Positions 16,501 through 24,708 of a DNA stretch of 41,098 nucleotides are shown here, piece after piece (the first letter of the stretch is position 1; each line of letters begins with the position of its first letter). This DNA is from Candidatus Brocadiia bacterium. Lineage in GTDB: Bacteria > Planctomycetota > Uabimicrobiia > Uabimicrobiales > JABWCH01. The notes under the pieces were generated by a model. The model did not search any database. It was not told the origin of the DNA and saw only the letters and a program-made list of their open reading frames with translations. The translations under genes were made by a program, and so were the position numbers. The DNA lies in the NCBI GenBank assembly GCA_013359215.1, contig JABWCH010000013.1:1-41098 (forward strand), in the 5' to 3' direction.

Positions 16501-19059
16501 ATGAAAAATGATGACAATGAAAAAATAGATAATTTTTTCCGTCCAGAAGAAGATCCTTCCCAAAATGAAGAGCTGCATCCTCAGTTGGAAAATCTTTTGG
16601 AAGAAGAAGAGGATGAAAGAAAAAATTCTATTGAGCAAATCAAAAATGTAACGCATATTTTAAAAACGCAATATAGAGATGATCTCCTCAAAAGCTCCAA
16701 TGACGTTGTTTTGACACAGTCTAAAAAGATTTTGCAGGACAGCATGCAAAAGACAAGAATTTTTCAGAGTGCGCCTGTCAAGGATAGTGTTACTGCTGAA
16801 TTGATTAAAGAAACCCAGATGTTGCAAAAAATCTTAGCAAACAACCTGGAATACATTGAAAATTTGGGAAATAACGCAGATCAAGGTATAAAAACAAAGA
16901 AAAAAGCTCTGAAAATATACCAGATAATATGCCTTTTTCTTTTAGGCATTACGGTAGGTCTGGTTGGCTACTATAAACTCGTTTTGACAACCGAAGAGCA
17001 AGAACATTGGAAGAGTTTAGTAGCAGATAAGCTGAGAGATTTAAAAATATTAGAGGAGAAAGTAGAAGAGAAGAAGCAGCTTGTTGAGAACAAAGAAAAA
17101 GAAGTTACTCAAAAAGAACAGCAAGTTGTGACAAAAGAGAAAGAAGTTGGACAAAAAGAAAAAGAAGTTGCCAGCAAAGAAAAAGAAGTTGGACAAAAAG
17201 AGCAACTTGTAGGAAAGAAAGAAAAAGAGATTGGGCAAAAAGAAAAGCTCATTGTGACAAAAGAAAAAGAAGTTACCAAAAAGGAACAATGGGTAAAAAG
17301 ACAGAAAGAACTGCTTGATACACACCTACAACTCGAAGATAAAGCATCCCAGATTTCTGAAAGATTTGTATTGGAAAAAAAACTCCAGGATGTGCGATCT
17401 TTTGCTTCTAAAAAAGAAGAATCTTCTCAACAATTGTTCATGAAGGTGCGCAATCTCAACCTATCCTTTGATCCTGGATATGAATATATTTCCCAGGAGT
17501 TTTTCGTCACCATCCGAGAACCAGAGCGAAAGATGTGGAATCAAAAGCAAGAATATCTAAAATGGCTTGGCAATGCACTAGATAGCAGGAAAGAAATAGT
17601 GACTGCATGCCTGTCAGAGATCGCTCAAGTTAGAAAAAATCAAAATGAAGATTTGGATTTAATGGAAGAGCAAAACAAAAAATTTTCTGGAGAACTGGAT
17701 AATGTAGAAAAATTTTTGAACATCCATGAATCCTTTTTAACAGAACTTTCTGACTATGATAGTAAAGCTGACCGTGCTACAAAAGAATACGAAACCATTC
17801 TGATCCGCGAATTGACATACTTCAAAGATGTATTCCAAAATTTACAAACTTTGGATGATCTGCAAAATAAAACAGCAAAAGCTTTAGACGAAGCCTCTGA
17901 AAAAAAACAAGACGATCAAAACATCCTCATAGAGCAAAAACAAAGCATTGCAGATGTAAAAAAAGACTTGCCAGTACTTTATAGAAAATATATCCAAAGA
18001 TTCCAGGAATTGTCTCATGAATATATGTCTGTCATAAAAAATTCCCCTAAAATAGACGTAGAGCATGGATTTTCAGCAAAGGAAATTGCGAGTGCAGCAC
18101 TTGAAATTTCTTCAAAATCTAAGGCTCTTCAAGGACAAATACCTCAAATTCAAAAAATTTATGGAAGTCTGGATCGGTCTAATGAGCTAGAAAGCTTAGA
18201 GAAGAAGGTCAACCAGTCCTTTGTTGCTTTGAATTCTATTGTGATTCCAGAAAAAAAGCCCACACCTACTGTTGCTGTTAAGCCTACGTCACCTGACATC
18301 AAGAAGACTGTAGAGCCTGGGCAGGCAGATATAGAAAAAGCGGTTATGGAAATGGGGCAATTGTTTGAATTTTCTCCTGCTGAATACCTCATGGATGTTC
18401 AATTTTTTGCCAAAGATGGTGCTAAGTTTAAAGTAGCTCACCAAATGCAATTTAAAATCCTATCCAAAAACAAAGGCGAAATGAAAGATATGGCAAGATT
18501 TTTTATTGCTAAAACCCTTCTCCCCAGGCAAGAAAGAGGAACAGTTCTTTTGAAAAAAGATCGCCAGGTATGGGTTTATGATATAAAAGAAAGAAACATT
18601 GTCCGCAACTCTCCTGAAGGCGAAAGCGGTGGAGATAGCAAAAAGAAAATGCTCAATTCTCTTTTAAGCTTAGGGAGAATGAATCCTTATCTTTACTCGA
18701 TTGATCTAAAAAAAGAAACCGTGGTTGTGAACAATAAAAATGCTTATAGGGCAAGGCTGTTTTTAAATCAGACAGAATTTCCAGAGCAGCATCCTGAAGT
18801 TTTTGTCTTACTTAGCCAGGATACATTGAGTCCTTTTAAGCTGGAATTCTGCAACCAGAATAGCAATCCTGTAAAAATATTCTATCTCATGAACTACCAG
18901 GAAACCGAGCTAGGGAAGAAAGTAAAAACAATACAATTCCTTGACAATACAGACAAGAGCATGATTTTGCAAATTACCTATTCCAACATTAAAAAAAGAG
19001 AAATCCCTGATTACTATTTTGAAGAAAACTATATGACTACCTTCAGTAGTAGCCATTAA
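16501..19059 (+). CDS. Inner-membrane-anchored coiled-coil protein with C-terminal LolA-like domain
   Basis: An 852-residue protein with an AAGGGGAAAG ribosome site before ATG 16501. Residues 1-137 are acidic and soluble. One membrane helix lies at about 138-160 (YQIICLFLLGITVGLVGYY). A near-perfect seven-residue repeat of the KEKEVGQ type fills about 190-265 (some ten copies), followed by more predicted coiled coil to about 590 and a Pro/Thr linker. The last 240 residues (EFSPAEYLMDVQFFAKDG, then GTVLLKKDRQVWVYDIKER and NIVRNSPEGESGG) follow the strand pattern and wording of LolA-like domains, including the equivalent of VYWxYFPxTKNxVRIS in the preceding gene. I infer N-terminus inside, with the coiled coil reaching across the periplasm and presenting the LolA-like domain. 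Whole-protein function is unknown. Confidence 0.75.
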   Translation: MKNDDNEKIDNFFRPEEDPSQNEELHPQLENLLEEEEDERKNSIEQIKNVTHILKTQYRDDLLKSSNDVVLTQSKKILQDSMQKTRIFQSAPVKDSVTAELIKETQMLQKILANNLEYIENLGNNADQGIKTKKKALKIYQIICLFLLGITVGLVGYYKLVLTTEEQEHWKSLVADKLRDLKILEEKVEEKKQLVENKEKEVTQKEQQVVTKEKEVGQKEKEVASKEKEVGQKEQLVGKKEKEIGQKEKLIVTKEKEVTKKEQWVKRQKELLDTHLQLEDKASQISERFVLEKKLQDVRSFASKKEESSQQLFMKVRNLNLSFDPGYEYISQEFFVTIREPERKMWNQKQEYLKWLGNALDSRKEIVTACLSEIAQVRKNQNEDLDLMEEQNKKFSGELDNVEKFLNIHESFLTELSDYDSKADRATKEYETILIRELTYFKDVFQNLQTLDDLQNKTAKALDEASEKKQDDQNILIEQKQSIADVKKDLPVLYRKYIQRFQELSHEYMSVIKNSPKIDVEHGFSAKEIASAALEISSKSKALQGQIPQIQKIYGSLDRSNELESLEKKVNQSFVALNSIVIPEKKPTPTVAVKPTSPDIKKTVEPGQADIEKAVMEMGQLFEFSPAEYLMDVQFFAKDGAKFKVAHQMQFKILSKNKGEMKDMARFFIAKTLLPRQERGTVLLKKDRQVWVYDIKERNIVRNSPEGESGGDSKKKMLNSLLSLGRMNPYLYSIDLKKETVVVNNKNAYRARLFLNQTEFPEQHPEVFVLLSQDTLSPFKLEFCNQNSNPVKIFYLMNYQETELGKKVKTIQFLDNTDKSMILQITYSNIKKREIPDYYFEENYMTTFSSSH

Positions 19060-19097
19060 TACAATTTACCAAACCCTTGAATTTTAGACAGGATACC

Positions 19098-21497
19098 ATG
19101 AATAAAAGAAATTTTGGTAAAATAAAGATTGCTGGAATATTGTATGTTTTTTTCTTTTTTTTCTTCTGCTTAAATATAGCATCACAAGATATTTTTGGTG
19201 GTTTTGAGTTGCCTGGAGAAGAAAAGCCTGCTCCTCCTGCCGAAGAAAAAAAAGCAACAGAGCCAAAGCAGGAAGAAAAAATTCTGGAAGCTACCGAAGT
19301 GCCTGGAGAGCAGCCAAAATCTTCCGAAGAAAAGCCCAAAGCATCCTCAGAAGAGGATATGTTTCAATTTTTTGATTCTGGTGCAGCACAGCCAGGATCT
19401 AACACAGAAGTCGAGACAAATTCTGTTGATATTGAAGAAAAAATAGAAAAAAATTTAGAAAAAGCATTACAATATTTTAATCTTTATAGCAATTTTAAAA
19501 AAATAAAAAAGTCTTTTAAGACTAAAAAAGAAAAAAAAGAAGAAGCGCCTAAGGCTTCTCCTCAAGAAAAGATTACAACAGAAAAAGTAGATCAAAAAAA
19601 ACCACAGCAAGAAAAAACTCAAGAAACCAAAGCATCTAAACAAGAAACAGCTTTCGATGATTTTGCCATTCCTGGTGAAACCAAAGAAGAAACCTCTTTT
19701 GACGATTTTGCCATCCCTGGCGAAACCAAAGAAGAGCCAAAAGAAGAAACCTCTTTTGGGGACTTTACCATTCCTGGCGAAACCAAAGAAGAGCCGAAAT
19801 CTGTATTTGATGGATTTGACCTTCCTACAGGAGAATCTACACCACAAGAAGAGATTCAGTCTTCAACAGAAACAACTCCATCGGATACTCTTGATATCTC
19901 TCATATATCAGAATTGGGAGGTGTCATTGAAGAAGAAAAGCCACAAGAGCAAACCAAGCCAGAATCACCACGAAAAATACAGCCTGTGAAGAAAGTAGTA
20001 TCGACACAACCTGAAACACCTGTCTCTTCCGATCCACCGCCTTTTATGGATGAACTTCCTTCTCTTCCTGATCCTACTTCTGCATCTACAGAAGAAGCAG
20101 CAGAAGAGGATGATGATTTTTTCCCTCTTAATATGCGCACGCTGTTTGAATACAATGTTTTTGGGGTAAGCAGAAATTGTCTCTACAACCCTAAAAACAT
20201 GTTTCATATAGCCCATAACTACTCTCGTATCCTTGTAAAATTTGATTTTTCCCATTCTATATACGATAATGACGATATAGCCGCACCTTTTAAAGTAAAT
20301 TTTGAAATTCGAGACACAGTAGTTTATCGTAGCAAAACAGATAGCTCGGCAGACGATATAGTCACAAACTATATTCAGGAAGTCTTTTTCAACGTACAAT
20401 ACCAAAGACTTCAGATCGCAGCAGGTAAGAAAAATGTAAAACCTGGAGAAGGTGGTGGTTATGCATGGAATGTGGTGGATATTTTTAGCCACAATTCCAG
20501 CCTTTTTGAAGCCAATGCAGGCAACTGGAACAAAAGAGGAGATCGCCCTGGTCTTTATGGAATCTATGGACGATATTCTTTTGATTTCGCAGATTTTAGT
20601 TTTGCTTATACCCCTGATCTCACCAAAAAGAAAACTGGGCAGAAAATCGCAAGAAACGATACCGAATTCGTAGACAATACAAGCGATATTCTTATGCTTA
20701 AACTTTCCTGGCGTAACCTTTTTACTAAAGATTTGCTAGGAAAACCGCCTAGCGATATAACACCTTCTGCTCCTGATTTTATTTTTTCCTATCGCAGCAA
20801 TAGCCTTATTTTCGTAGAATCAGGCGGCCAATATGTTCCTGTTTACAAAAGCGACAATAGCTATAATTTTGGCCTTGTATGGTCTGTTGGCTTAGGAGAC
20901 AGCGTCATCCTAAGAACAGAACTAAACTATAGCACCACTACAGACATCCAGGAGATGAACCAGATTGGAGTATTTCCTGATGGTTCAAAACAATTTGAAT
21001 TCAAAAAGCGCAATGGATCCAATTTCGGGCTTATTCTGTCTATGGCTTATACCTTCTCCGATATAACTTTAGACCTGGAATATTACTACAACTCCAATGG
21101 ATATAAGCATGATGAGCTGGAAGACTATTTTGACAATGTGAAATACATCAACCAAAATCTTAACCATCCTTTCCCTCCTTTGCAAAGCTATTACTTTGGT
21201 AAGCTCGCACACGCTATTTCTTTTGATCCCAACAGTCTTGGACAGCATTACGCTTACATCTCTCTATCGAGATCCTGGAGTCTTGGACAGAAAAAAAGAG
21301 AATTGAGCCTTCGCTGCCTGAATATCTCCAGCTTGCAAGATTTTAGTGGTAGCGCAGCCGTATTCCTTACTTACAAATTTTTTAACTATGCCAATTTACA
21401 GGTAGATTTCAACTATTTTTATGGCAAAGAAAAGTCCATTTTTGGGTCTAACCCTTATGAATGGCTTTTGCTTGGAACGTTTGAATTCTTATTTTAA
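19098..21497 (+). CDS. Large outer-membrane beta-barrel protein with repeat-rich periplasmic N-terminus
   Basis: About 799 residues from ATG 19098, which has AGGA nearby; an in-frame TTG at 19077 has no support. A signal peptide with a six-Phe run is at 1-30. A long Glu/Lys/Pro-rich, low-complexity region follows to about 335. It contains near-identical units of the FDDFAIPGETKEE type (three at about 184-232, with looser relatives DIFGGFELPGEE at 31-42 and FDGFDLPTGES). From about 340 to the end, alternating aromatic/polar strands form a barrel (for example LVKFDFSHSIYDND, IAAGKKNVKPGEGGGYAWN, and FGLVWSVGLGDSVILRTELNY), ending EFLF with terminal Phe. It resembles alginate-export/DUF1302-like barrels in layout only. 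It follows the two LolA-like genes and is probably their outer-membrane partner. Confidence 0.72.
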   Translation: MNKRNFGKIKIAGILYVFFFFFFCLNIASQDIFGGFELPGEEKPAPPAEEKKATEPKQEEKILEATEVPGEQPKSSEEKPKASSEEDMFQFFDSGAAQPGSNTEVETNSVDIEEKIEKNLEKALQYFNLYSNFKKIKKSFKTKKEKKEEAPKASPQEKITTEKVDQKKPQQEKTQETKASKQETAFDDFAIPGETKEETSFDDFAIPGETKEEPKEETSFGDFTIPGETKEEPKSVFDGFDLPTGESTPQEEIQSSTETTPSDTLDISHISELGGVIEEEKPQEQTKPESPRKIQPVKKVVSTQPETPVSSDPPPFMDELPSLPDPTSASTEEAAEEDDDFFPLNMRTLFEYNVFGVSRNCLYNPKNMFHIAHNYSRILVKFDFSHSIYDNDDIAAPFKVNFEIRDTVVYRSKTDSSADDIVTNYIQEVFFNVQYQRLQIAAGKKNVKPGEGGGYAWNVVDIFSHNSSLFEANAGNWNKRGDRPGLYGIYGRYSFDFADFSFAYTPDLTKKKTGQKIARNDTEFVDNTSDILMLKLSWRNLFTKDLLGKPPSDITPSAPDFIFSYRSNSLIFVESGGQYVPVYKSDNSYNFGLVWSVGLGDSVILRTELNYSTTTDIQEMNQIGVFPDGSKQFEFKKRNGSNFGLILSMAYTFSDITLDLEYYYNSNGYKHDELEDYFDNVKYINQNLNHPFPPLQSYYFGKLAHAISFDPNSLGQHYAYISLSRSWSLGQKKRELSLRCLNISSLQDFSGSAAVFLTYKFFNYANLQVDFNYFYGKEKSIFGSNPYEWLLLGTFEFLF

Positions 21498-21544
21498 TAT
21501 TTACCCAGGGCATTGCCAATTTAATATTTACCCAGGGCGTTGCC
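21493..21544. repeat. Two tandem 25-bp direct repeats
   Basis: Copies at 21493-21517 and 21520-21544 begin TTTAATATTTACCCAGGGC and differ at one base (CATTGCC against CGTTGCC). The first overlaps the stop codon of the barrel gene. ACCCAGGGC-type wording recurs loosely at 32283-32305. Confidence 0.8.
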
Positions 21545-21551
21545 CCATAGA

Positions 21552-21746
21552 TGTCAATTTAAAGGATAAGCAGAGCGTTAGTGTAAGCCTTCTGTAAGGA
21601 ATCAAAAACAGTACCGCCTGGCGCATCAAAAAATTTTATTCCACACCGAAGCCTGGCACAAAGAAAAGATTGATACCTGTTTTTTTGATTCCCGAAAGAA
21701 GGCTTACACGGAGCGACTGCTTCAGTTTGACCTTCTTAAGTTGACA
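21552..21746. repeat. 195-bp imperfect palindrome (MITE-like element)
   Basis: Nested inverted arms: TGTCAATTTAA (21552-21562) with TTAAGTTGACA (21736-21746); AAGCAG (21568-21573) with CTGCTT (21717-21722); and long inner arms 21581-21611 with 21677-21709, which begin GTGTAAGCCTTCT and end AATCAAAAA...CAG. The 65-nt centre contains GCCTGGCGC/GCCTGGCAC direct repeats. There is no ORF. Size and terminal inversion suit a small non-autonomous mobile element or a giant hairpin. I see no clear target duplication. Confidence 0.72.
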
Positions 21747-21756
21747 GCGTTATTGG

Positions 21757-21784
21757 TTGGCATGTTAACCCCATACAATATAAA
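21757..21784 (+). promoter_or_regulatory. Candidate promoter of the polyketide cassette, with two GTTAAC sites
   Basis: TTGGCA (21757-21762), a 16-nt spacer and TATAAA (21779-21784) match sigma-70 boxes at 5 of 6 positions each. The palindrome GTTAAC occurs inside the spacer (21764-21769) and downstream (21799-21804). GACGT-TC-ACGTC (21811-21822) is a further inverted repeat. These could be operators. It lies directly after the palindromic element and about 100 nt before the first gene. Confidence 0.5.
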
Positions 21785-21891
21785 GAATTATATGAAAAGT
21801 TAACACGTATGACGTTCACGTCTAAGCTTGCAACCTATTGCAGTTTTACAATAAAATTTTGTTCCCTTCTAAATCACGAATAAAACCAATT

Positions 21892-22809
21892 ATGATAAAA
21901 AAAGTTGCTGTTCTATTCCCTGCTTTTGGCATGGGATATAAAATTTCTTTTCCTTCATACCAGGAAGAATATAAAACACTTCTAGCTCTGGCCTCCAAGG
22001 TTGTCAAAATTGATGAAAGCCAATTCGAAAAAATATCGAATCATATTATAGAAGATGATTTGCAGGCACATTATTTTTGCTATATACAAAGTTGTCTTAT
22101 ATCTCAAATATTGAAAAAAGAAAATGTTCCTTGCGATTATGTAGCTCCTTACAGCATGGGCATTTTTTCAGCACTTGTATATCTTGGCTCTTTGGATTTC
22201 CAAGAAGGTCTTTTGCTTATGGATTATACTTGCAGATCCACAATGCTATGCGTTGACAAAGCAAAACAATATGGTATGGGGGCGGTTATTGGGCTTACTT
22301 TGGAGAACGTACAAGAAATTCTCGCTACAGGCTTTCCTGATATTGAAGTGGCAGATGTAAGCAATGACCATGTCGTTTTAGTAAGCGGGGTTGCCCAGGA
22401 AATACAGAGACTTCTTCCTGTTGTAAAAGAAATAGGAGCTATACAGAGTAAAATGCTACCGATTTCTTTGCCATACCATTCCAGGTTTATAAAAAATGTT
22501 TTGCAAGAACTCCAAAGCTATGTAGATAAAATGAACATCAAGCCTCCTATGTATCCTCTTATTTCTGGTGTAGACCAGAGGTTTTTAGACAATCCTGATG
22601 AAATCAAAAAAGAACTGGTGGTAAGTATCAGTCAGTCTTTAAATTGGGTAGGCAGCATTAGAAAGTTGCTTACCCTGGGCGTGTCTGTTTTTCTGGAATG
22701 TGGAGCTAGCGACAGCCTGGTGAAAATGCTTCGTTTCATGGATGGGGATTTTGAAGCATATCATCCTAAAAATTTTGATAAATTTTTTAAAATTTTAAAG
22801 GGAAACTAA
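21892..22809 (+). CDS. FabD-like acyltransferase with YSMG nucleophile motif
   Basis: A 305-residue malonyl-CoA:ACP transacylase-fold protein. The nucleophile serine is in APYSMG (Ser88), where the family has GHSxG, so the His before Ser is Tyr. Arg115 (CRSTML) occupies the carboxylate-binding position of malonyl-specific enzymes. His196 (SLPYHSR) matches the catalytic His of FabD (SVPSH). The N-terminal LFPAFGMGY replaces the usual FPGQGSQ. It therefore keeps the Ser-His dyad and malonyl Arg but belongs to a divergent branch. It is the first gene of the cassette, 5 nt before the first crotonase. No acyl carrier protein is in the window, so the acceptor is unknown; it could serve a carrier protein elsewhere or act on CoA esters. 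ATG 21892 is preferred to an upstream TTG at 21838. Confidence 0.82.
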   Translation: MIKKVAVLFPAFGMGYKISFPSYQEEYKTLLALASKVVKIDESQFEKISNHIIEDDLQAHYFCYIQSCLISQILKKENVPCDYVAPYSMGIFSALVYLGSLDFQEGLLLMDYTCRSTMLCVDKAKQYGMGAVIGLTLENVQEILATGFPDIEVADVSNDHVVLVSGVAQEIQRLLPVVKEIGAIQSKMLPISLPYHSRFIKNVLQELQSYVDKMNIKPPMYPLISGVDQRFLDNPDEIKKELVVSISQSLNWVGSIRKLLTLGVSVFLECGASDSLVKMLRFMDGDFEAYHPKNFDKFFKILKGN

Positions 22810-22814
22810 AATAC

Positions 22815-23555
22815 ATGGATAAAAAAGATTGGCTTTTGGATTCTGGCTTGCTTCGTACCTGGAAACAGGGTACAATAGGGTATATACAAATCCATCGCCC
22901 AGAAAAAGCAAATGCTTATAATGAAAGCCTGCTTGATACCTTTTTTTCTGTTCTTCCTCAAATAGAATCCGATGAAAGCATTCGGGTTATAATTATAACA
23001 GGCGCAGGAAATCGTTCTTTTTGCGCTGGTGCTGATTTAGAAGAAATGCAGACAAAAGACTATCGTGCAGCTTTAAATCTTAAAAGCGCAAGGCTTTTTC
23101 ATGCTGTTGCAGCATCGTCTAAAATAACATTAGCTTGCATCAATGGTGCGGCTGTTGGCGGTGGTTTAGAGCTGACACTGGCATGCGATCTTAGAATTAG
23201 CTCAAATCAAGCAAGATTTTTTTTTCCTGAAACAAAATTTGGCTTGATCCCTGCTGCTGGTGGAACACAGAGATTATCCCAGCTTTTAGGAGTCGCTAGA
23301 GCAAAGGAATTGATTCTAGGGGGACGTATATGGAGTGCAGAAGATGCCTTAAAAAATGGATTAGTCACAGAAATTGTACCCTTTGCTGAACTCATTTCCA
23401 AAGCCCAAAAATGGGGAGAAGAAATTGCACAACGTGACCCTGTTGCTCTGGAATTCGCTAAAAAAGCTATTGAAATGGAATATAGCTCGCATACAGGTTA
23501 TAATTATGAAAGAATTGCGGAAGCTTTACTCTATCAACTAAGGCTCAAAAAATGA
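22815..23555 (+). CDS. Enoyl-CoA hydratase/isomerase (crotonase), DpgD-like
   Basis: A 246-residue crotonase. The oxyanion-hole segment FCAGADLEEM (69-78) and GGGLEL carry the family signature. Both catalytic glutamates of true hydratases are present: E119 (GGGLE) and E139 (FPET), followed by LIPAAGGTQRL. It should be a competent hydratase/dehydratase on CoA thioesters. In the glycopeptide DPA pathway, DpgD is the crotonase with canonical residues, acting with DpgA and DpgB to dehydrate and aromatise the tetraketide. By position next to the type III synthase I infer the equivalent role. Stand-alone it would simply be called enoyl-CoA hydratase. The stop overlaps the synthase start by 4 nt (ATGA), implying coupled translation. 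Confidence 0.85.
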   Translation: MDKKDWLLDSGLLRTWKQGTIGYIQIHRPEKANAYNESLLDTFFSVLPQIESDESIRVIIITGAGNRSFCAGADLEEMQTKDYRAALNLKSARLFHAVAASSKITLACINGAAVGGGLELTLACDLRISSNQARFFFPETKFGLIPAAGGTQRLSQLLGVARAKELILGGRIWSAEDALKNGLVTEIVPFAELISKAQKWGEEIAQRDPVALEFAKKAIEMEYSSHTGYNYERIAEALLYQLRLKK

Positions 23556-24643
23556 ATATGATAAACAAAAATAAAATACAAGACTTTGTATATCCTGAAA
23601 ATGGGCCTCGTATTGTTTCTATTGGCACTGCCAATCCAGGTACACGTTACTCTCAAGAAGAAATCGTGAAGCTTTACCATGAAACAAACCCTATTATAGT
23701 TGGTCTTTTCCAAAATAGCCATATCAAACACAGACATTTGATTCTTCCTGAGCCAGTGAATGGAGTTATGCCAGAAGAAACCAATGAACAACTCATTGCC
23801 AAACATAGAAAAGGTGTTGAGGAATTTGGCGCAAAAGCTGTTGAAGAATGCCTGAATCCTTTAAACTTGGGCCCAAGGGATATTGATTTTTTATGCTGCG
23901 TTAGCAGCACTGGCTTTCTTTGCCCTGGAATCACTGCCAGGCTGATAAAAAAAATGGGATTTCGAGAGAATGTTCATCGCATCGATATTTTAGGAATGGG
24001 CTGCAATGCTGGATTAAATGCCATAAATCCAGTTGTTTCCTTTGCTAAAAGTAACCCAGGAAAACTTGGTCTTATGGTTTGCACAGAAATATGCTCTGCT
24101 GCTTATGTCTATAATAAAACTTTGAATACTGCTGTTGTGAATTCTCTTTTTGGTGATGGCGTTGCAGCCGTTTTGGTTCGCCAAGACAACGCAGATACAT
24201 GGAAAAAAGGCCCTATTGTACACGATTTTGAATCTCATATCATAGTCGATTCTATTGAAGCTATGAAGTTCGAACTAGAGCGAGATAAACTATCTTTTTT
24301 CTTAGACAGAGATATCCCTTATGTTATTGGCCTTAACATAGAAAAACCTGTAACTCGTCTTTTAAAGAGAAATAATCTGAAACTCAGGCATATAAAACAT
24401 TGGCTGGTGCATTCTGGCGGCAAAAAAGTACTAGATGCCATTGAGTACAATCTTGGACTTACAGACTATGATGTTCGCCATACACTCCATATTTTACAAA
24501 ATTTTGGAAACCTTTCTTCTGGCTCCTTTTTGTTTTCTTATAAAGAGCTATGCAAAGAACAAATCATTGAGGAAGGCGATCTGGGCGTTGCTATAACTAT
24601 GGGGCCAGGCACTACGATTGAAACTGCTTTGCTTGTATGGTAG
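23552..24643 (+). CDS. dpgA: Type III polyketide synthase, DpgA-like (3,5-dihydroxyphenylacetyl-CoA synthase type)
   Basis: A 363-residue chalcone-synthase-fold enzyme. The Cys-His-Asn triad is complete: Cys151 in GMGCNAGLNA, His287 in VHSGGKKVLDA and Asn320 in FGNLSSGSF. The Asn and the GNLSSG/LFSY wording separate type III synthases from FabH and HMG-CoA synthase. The GCNAGLN, HSGGKKVxDAxxYNLGL and DVRHT stretches are those I associate with DpgA. DpgA condenses four malonyl-CoA into a C8 chain that cyclises to 3,5-dihydroxyphenylacetyl-CoA with help from the crotonases DpgB and DpgD. Two crotonase genes flank it here, which supports the assignment. ATG 23552 overlaps the previous stop; ATG 23558 is an alternative. 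Product identity is inference. Confidence 0.85.
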   Translation: MNMINKNKIQDFVYPENGPRIVSIGTANPGTRYSQEEIVKLYHETNPIIVGLFQNSHIKHRHLILPEPVNGVMPEETNEQLIAKHRKGVEEFGAKAVEECLNPLNLGPRDIDFLCCVSSTGFLCPGITARLIKKMGFRENVHRIDILGMGCNAGLNAINPVVSFAKSNPGKLGLMVCTEICSAAYVYNKTLNTAVVNSLFGDGVAAVLVRQDNADTWKKGPIVHDFESHIIVDSIEAMKFELERDKLSFFLDRDIPYVIGLNIEKPVTRLLKRNNLKLRHIKHWLVHSGGKKVLDAIEYNLGLTDYDVRHTLHILQNFGNLSSGSFLFSYKELCKEQIIEEGDLGVAITMGPGTTIETALLVW

Positions 24644-24708
24644 GCGATAAGAATCAAATAAATTCACGATTTTTAACCAAATACAAATCAAATGCAAGAG
24701 GAATCATA

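Noticed and set aside
17070-17290. CRISPR-like short repeats
   Set aside because: The 21-nt period lies inside a reading frame and encodes coiled-coil heptads; there are no unique spacers.
19467-20492. Minus-strand ORFs opposite the barrel gene
   Set aside because: They are complements of the repetitive Glu/Lys coding region and carry no independent motifs.
21493-21544. Start of a CRISPR array
   Set aside because: Only two copies separated by 2 nt, with no spacer-sized gap and no cas genes.
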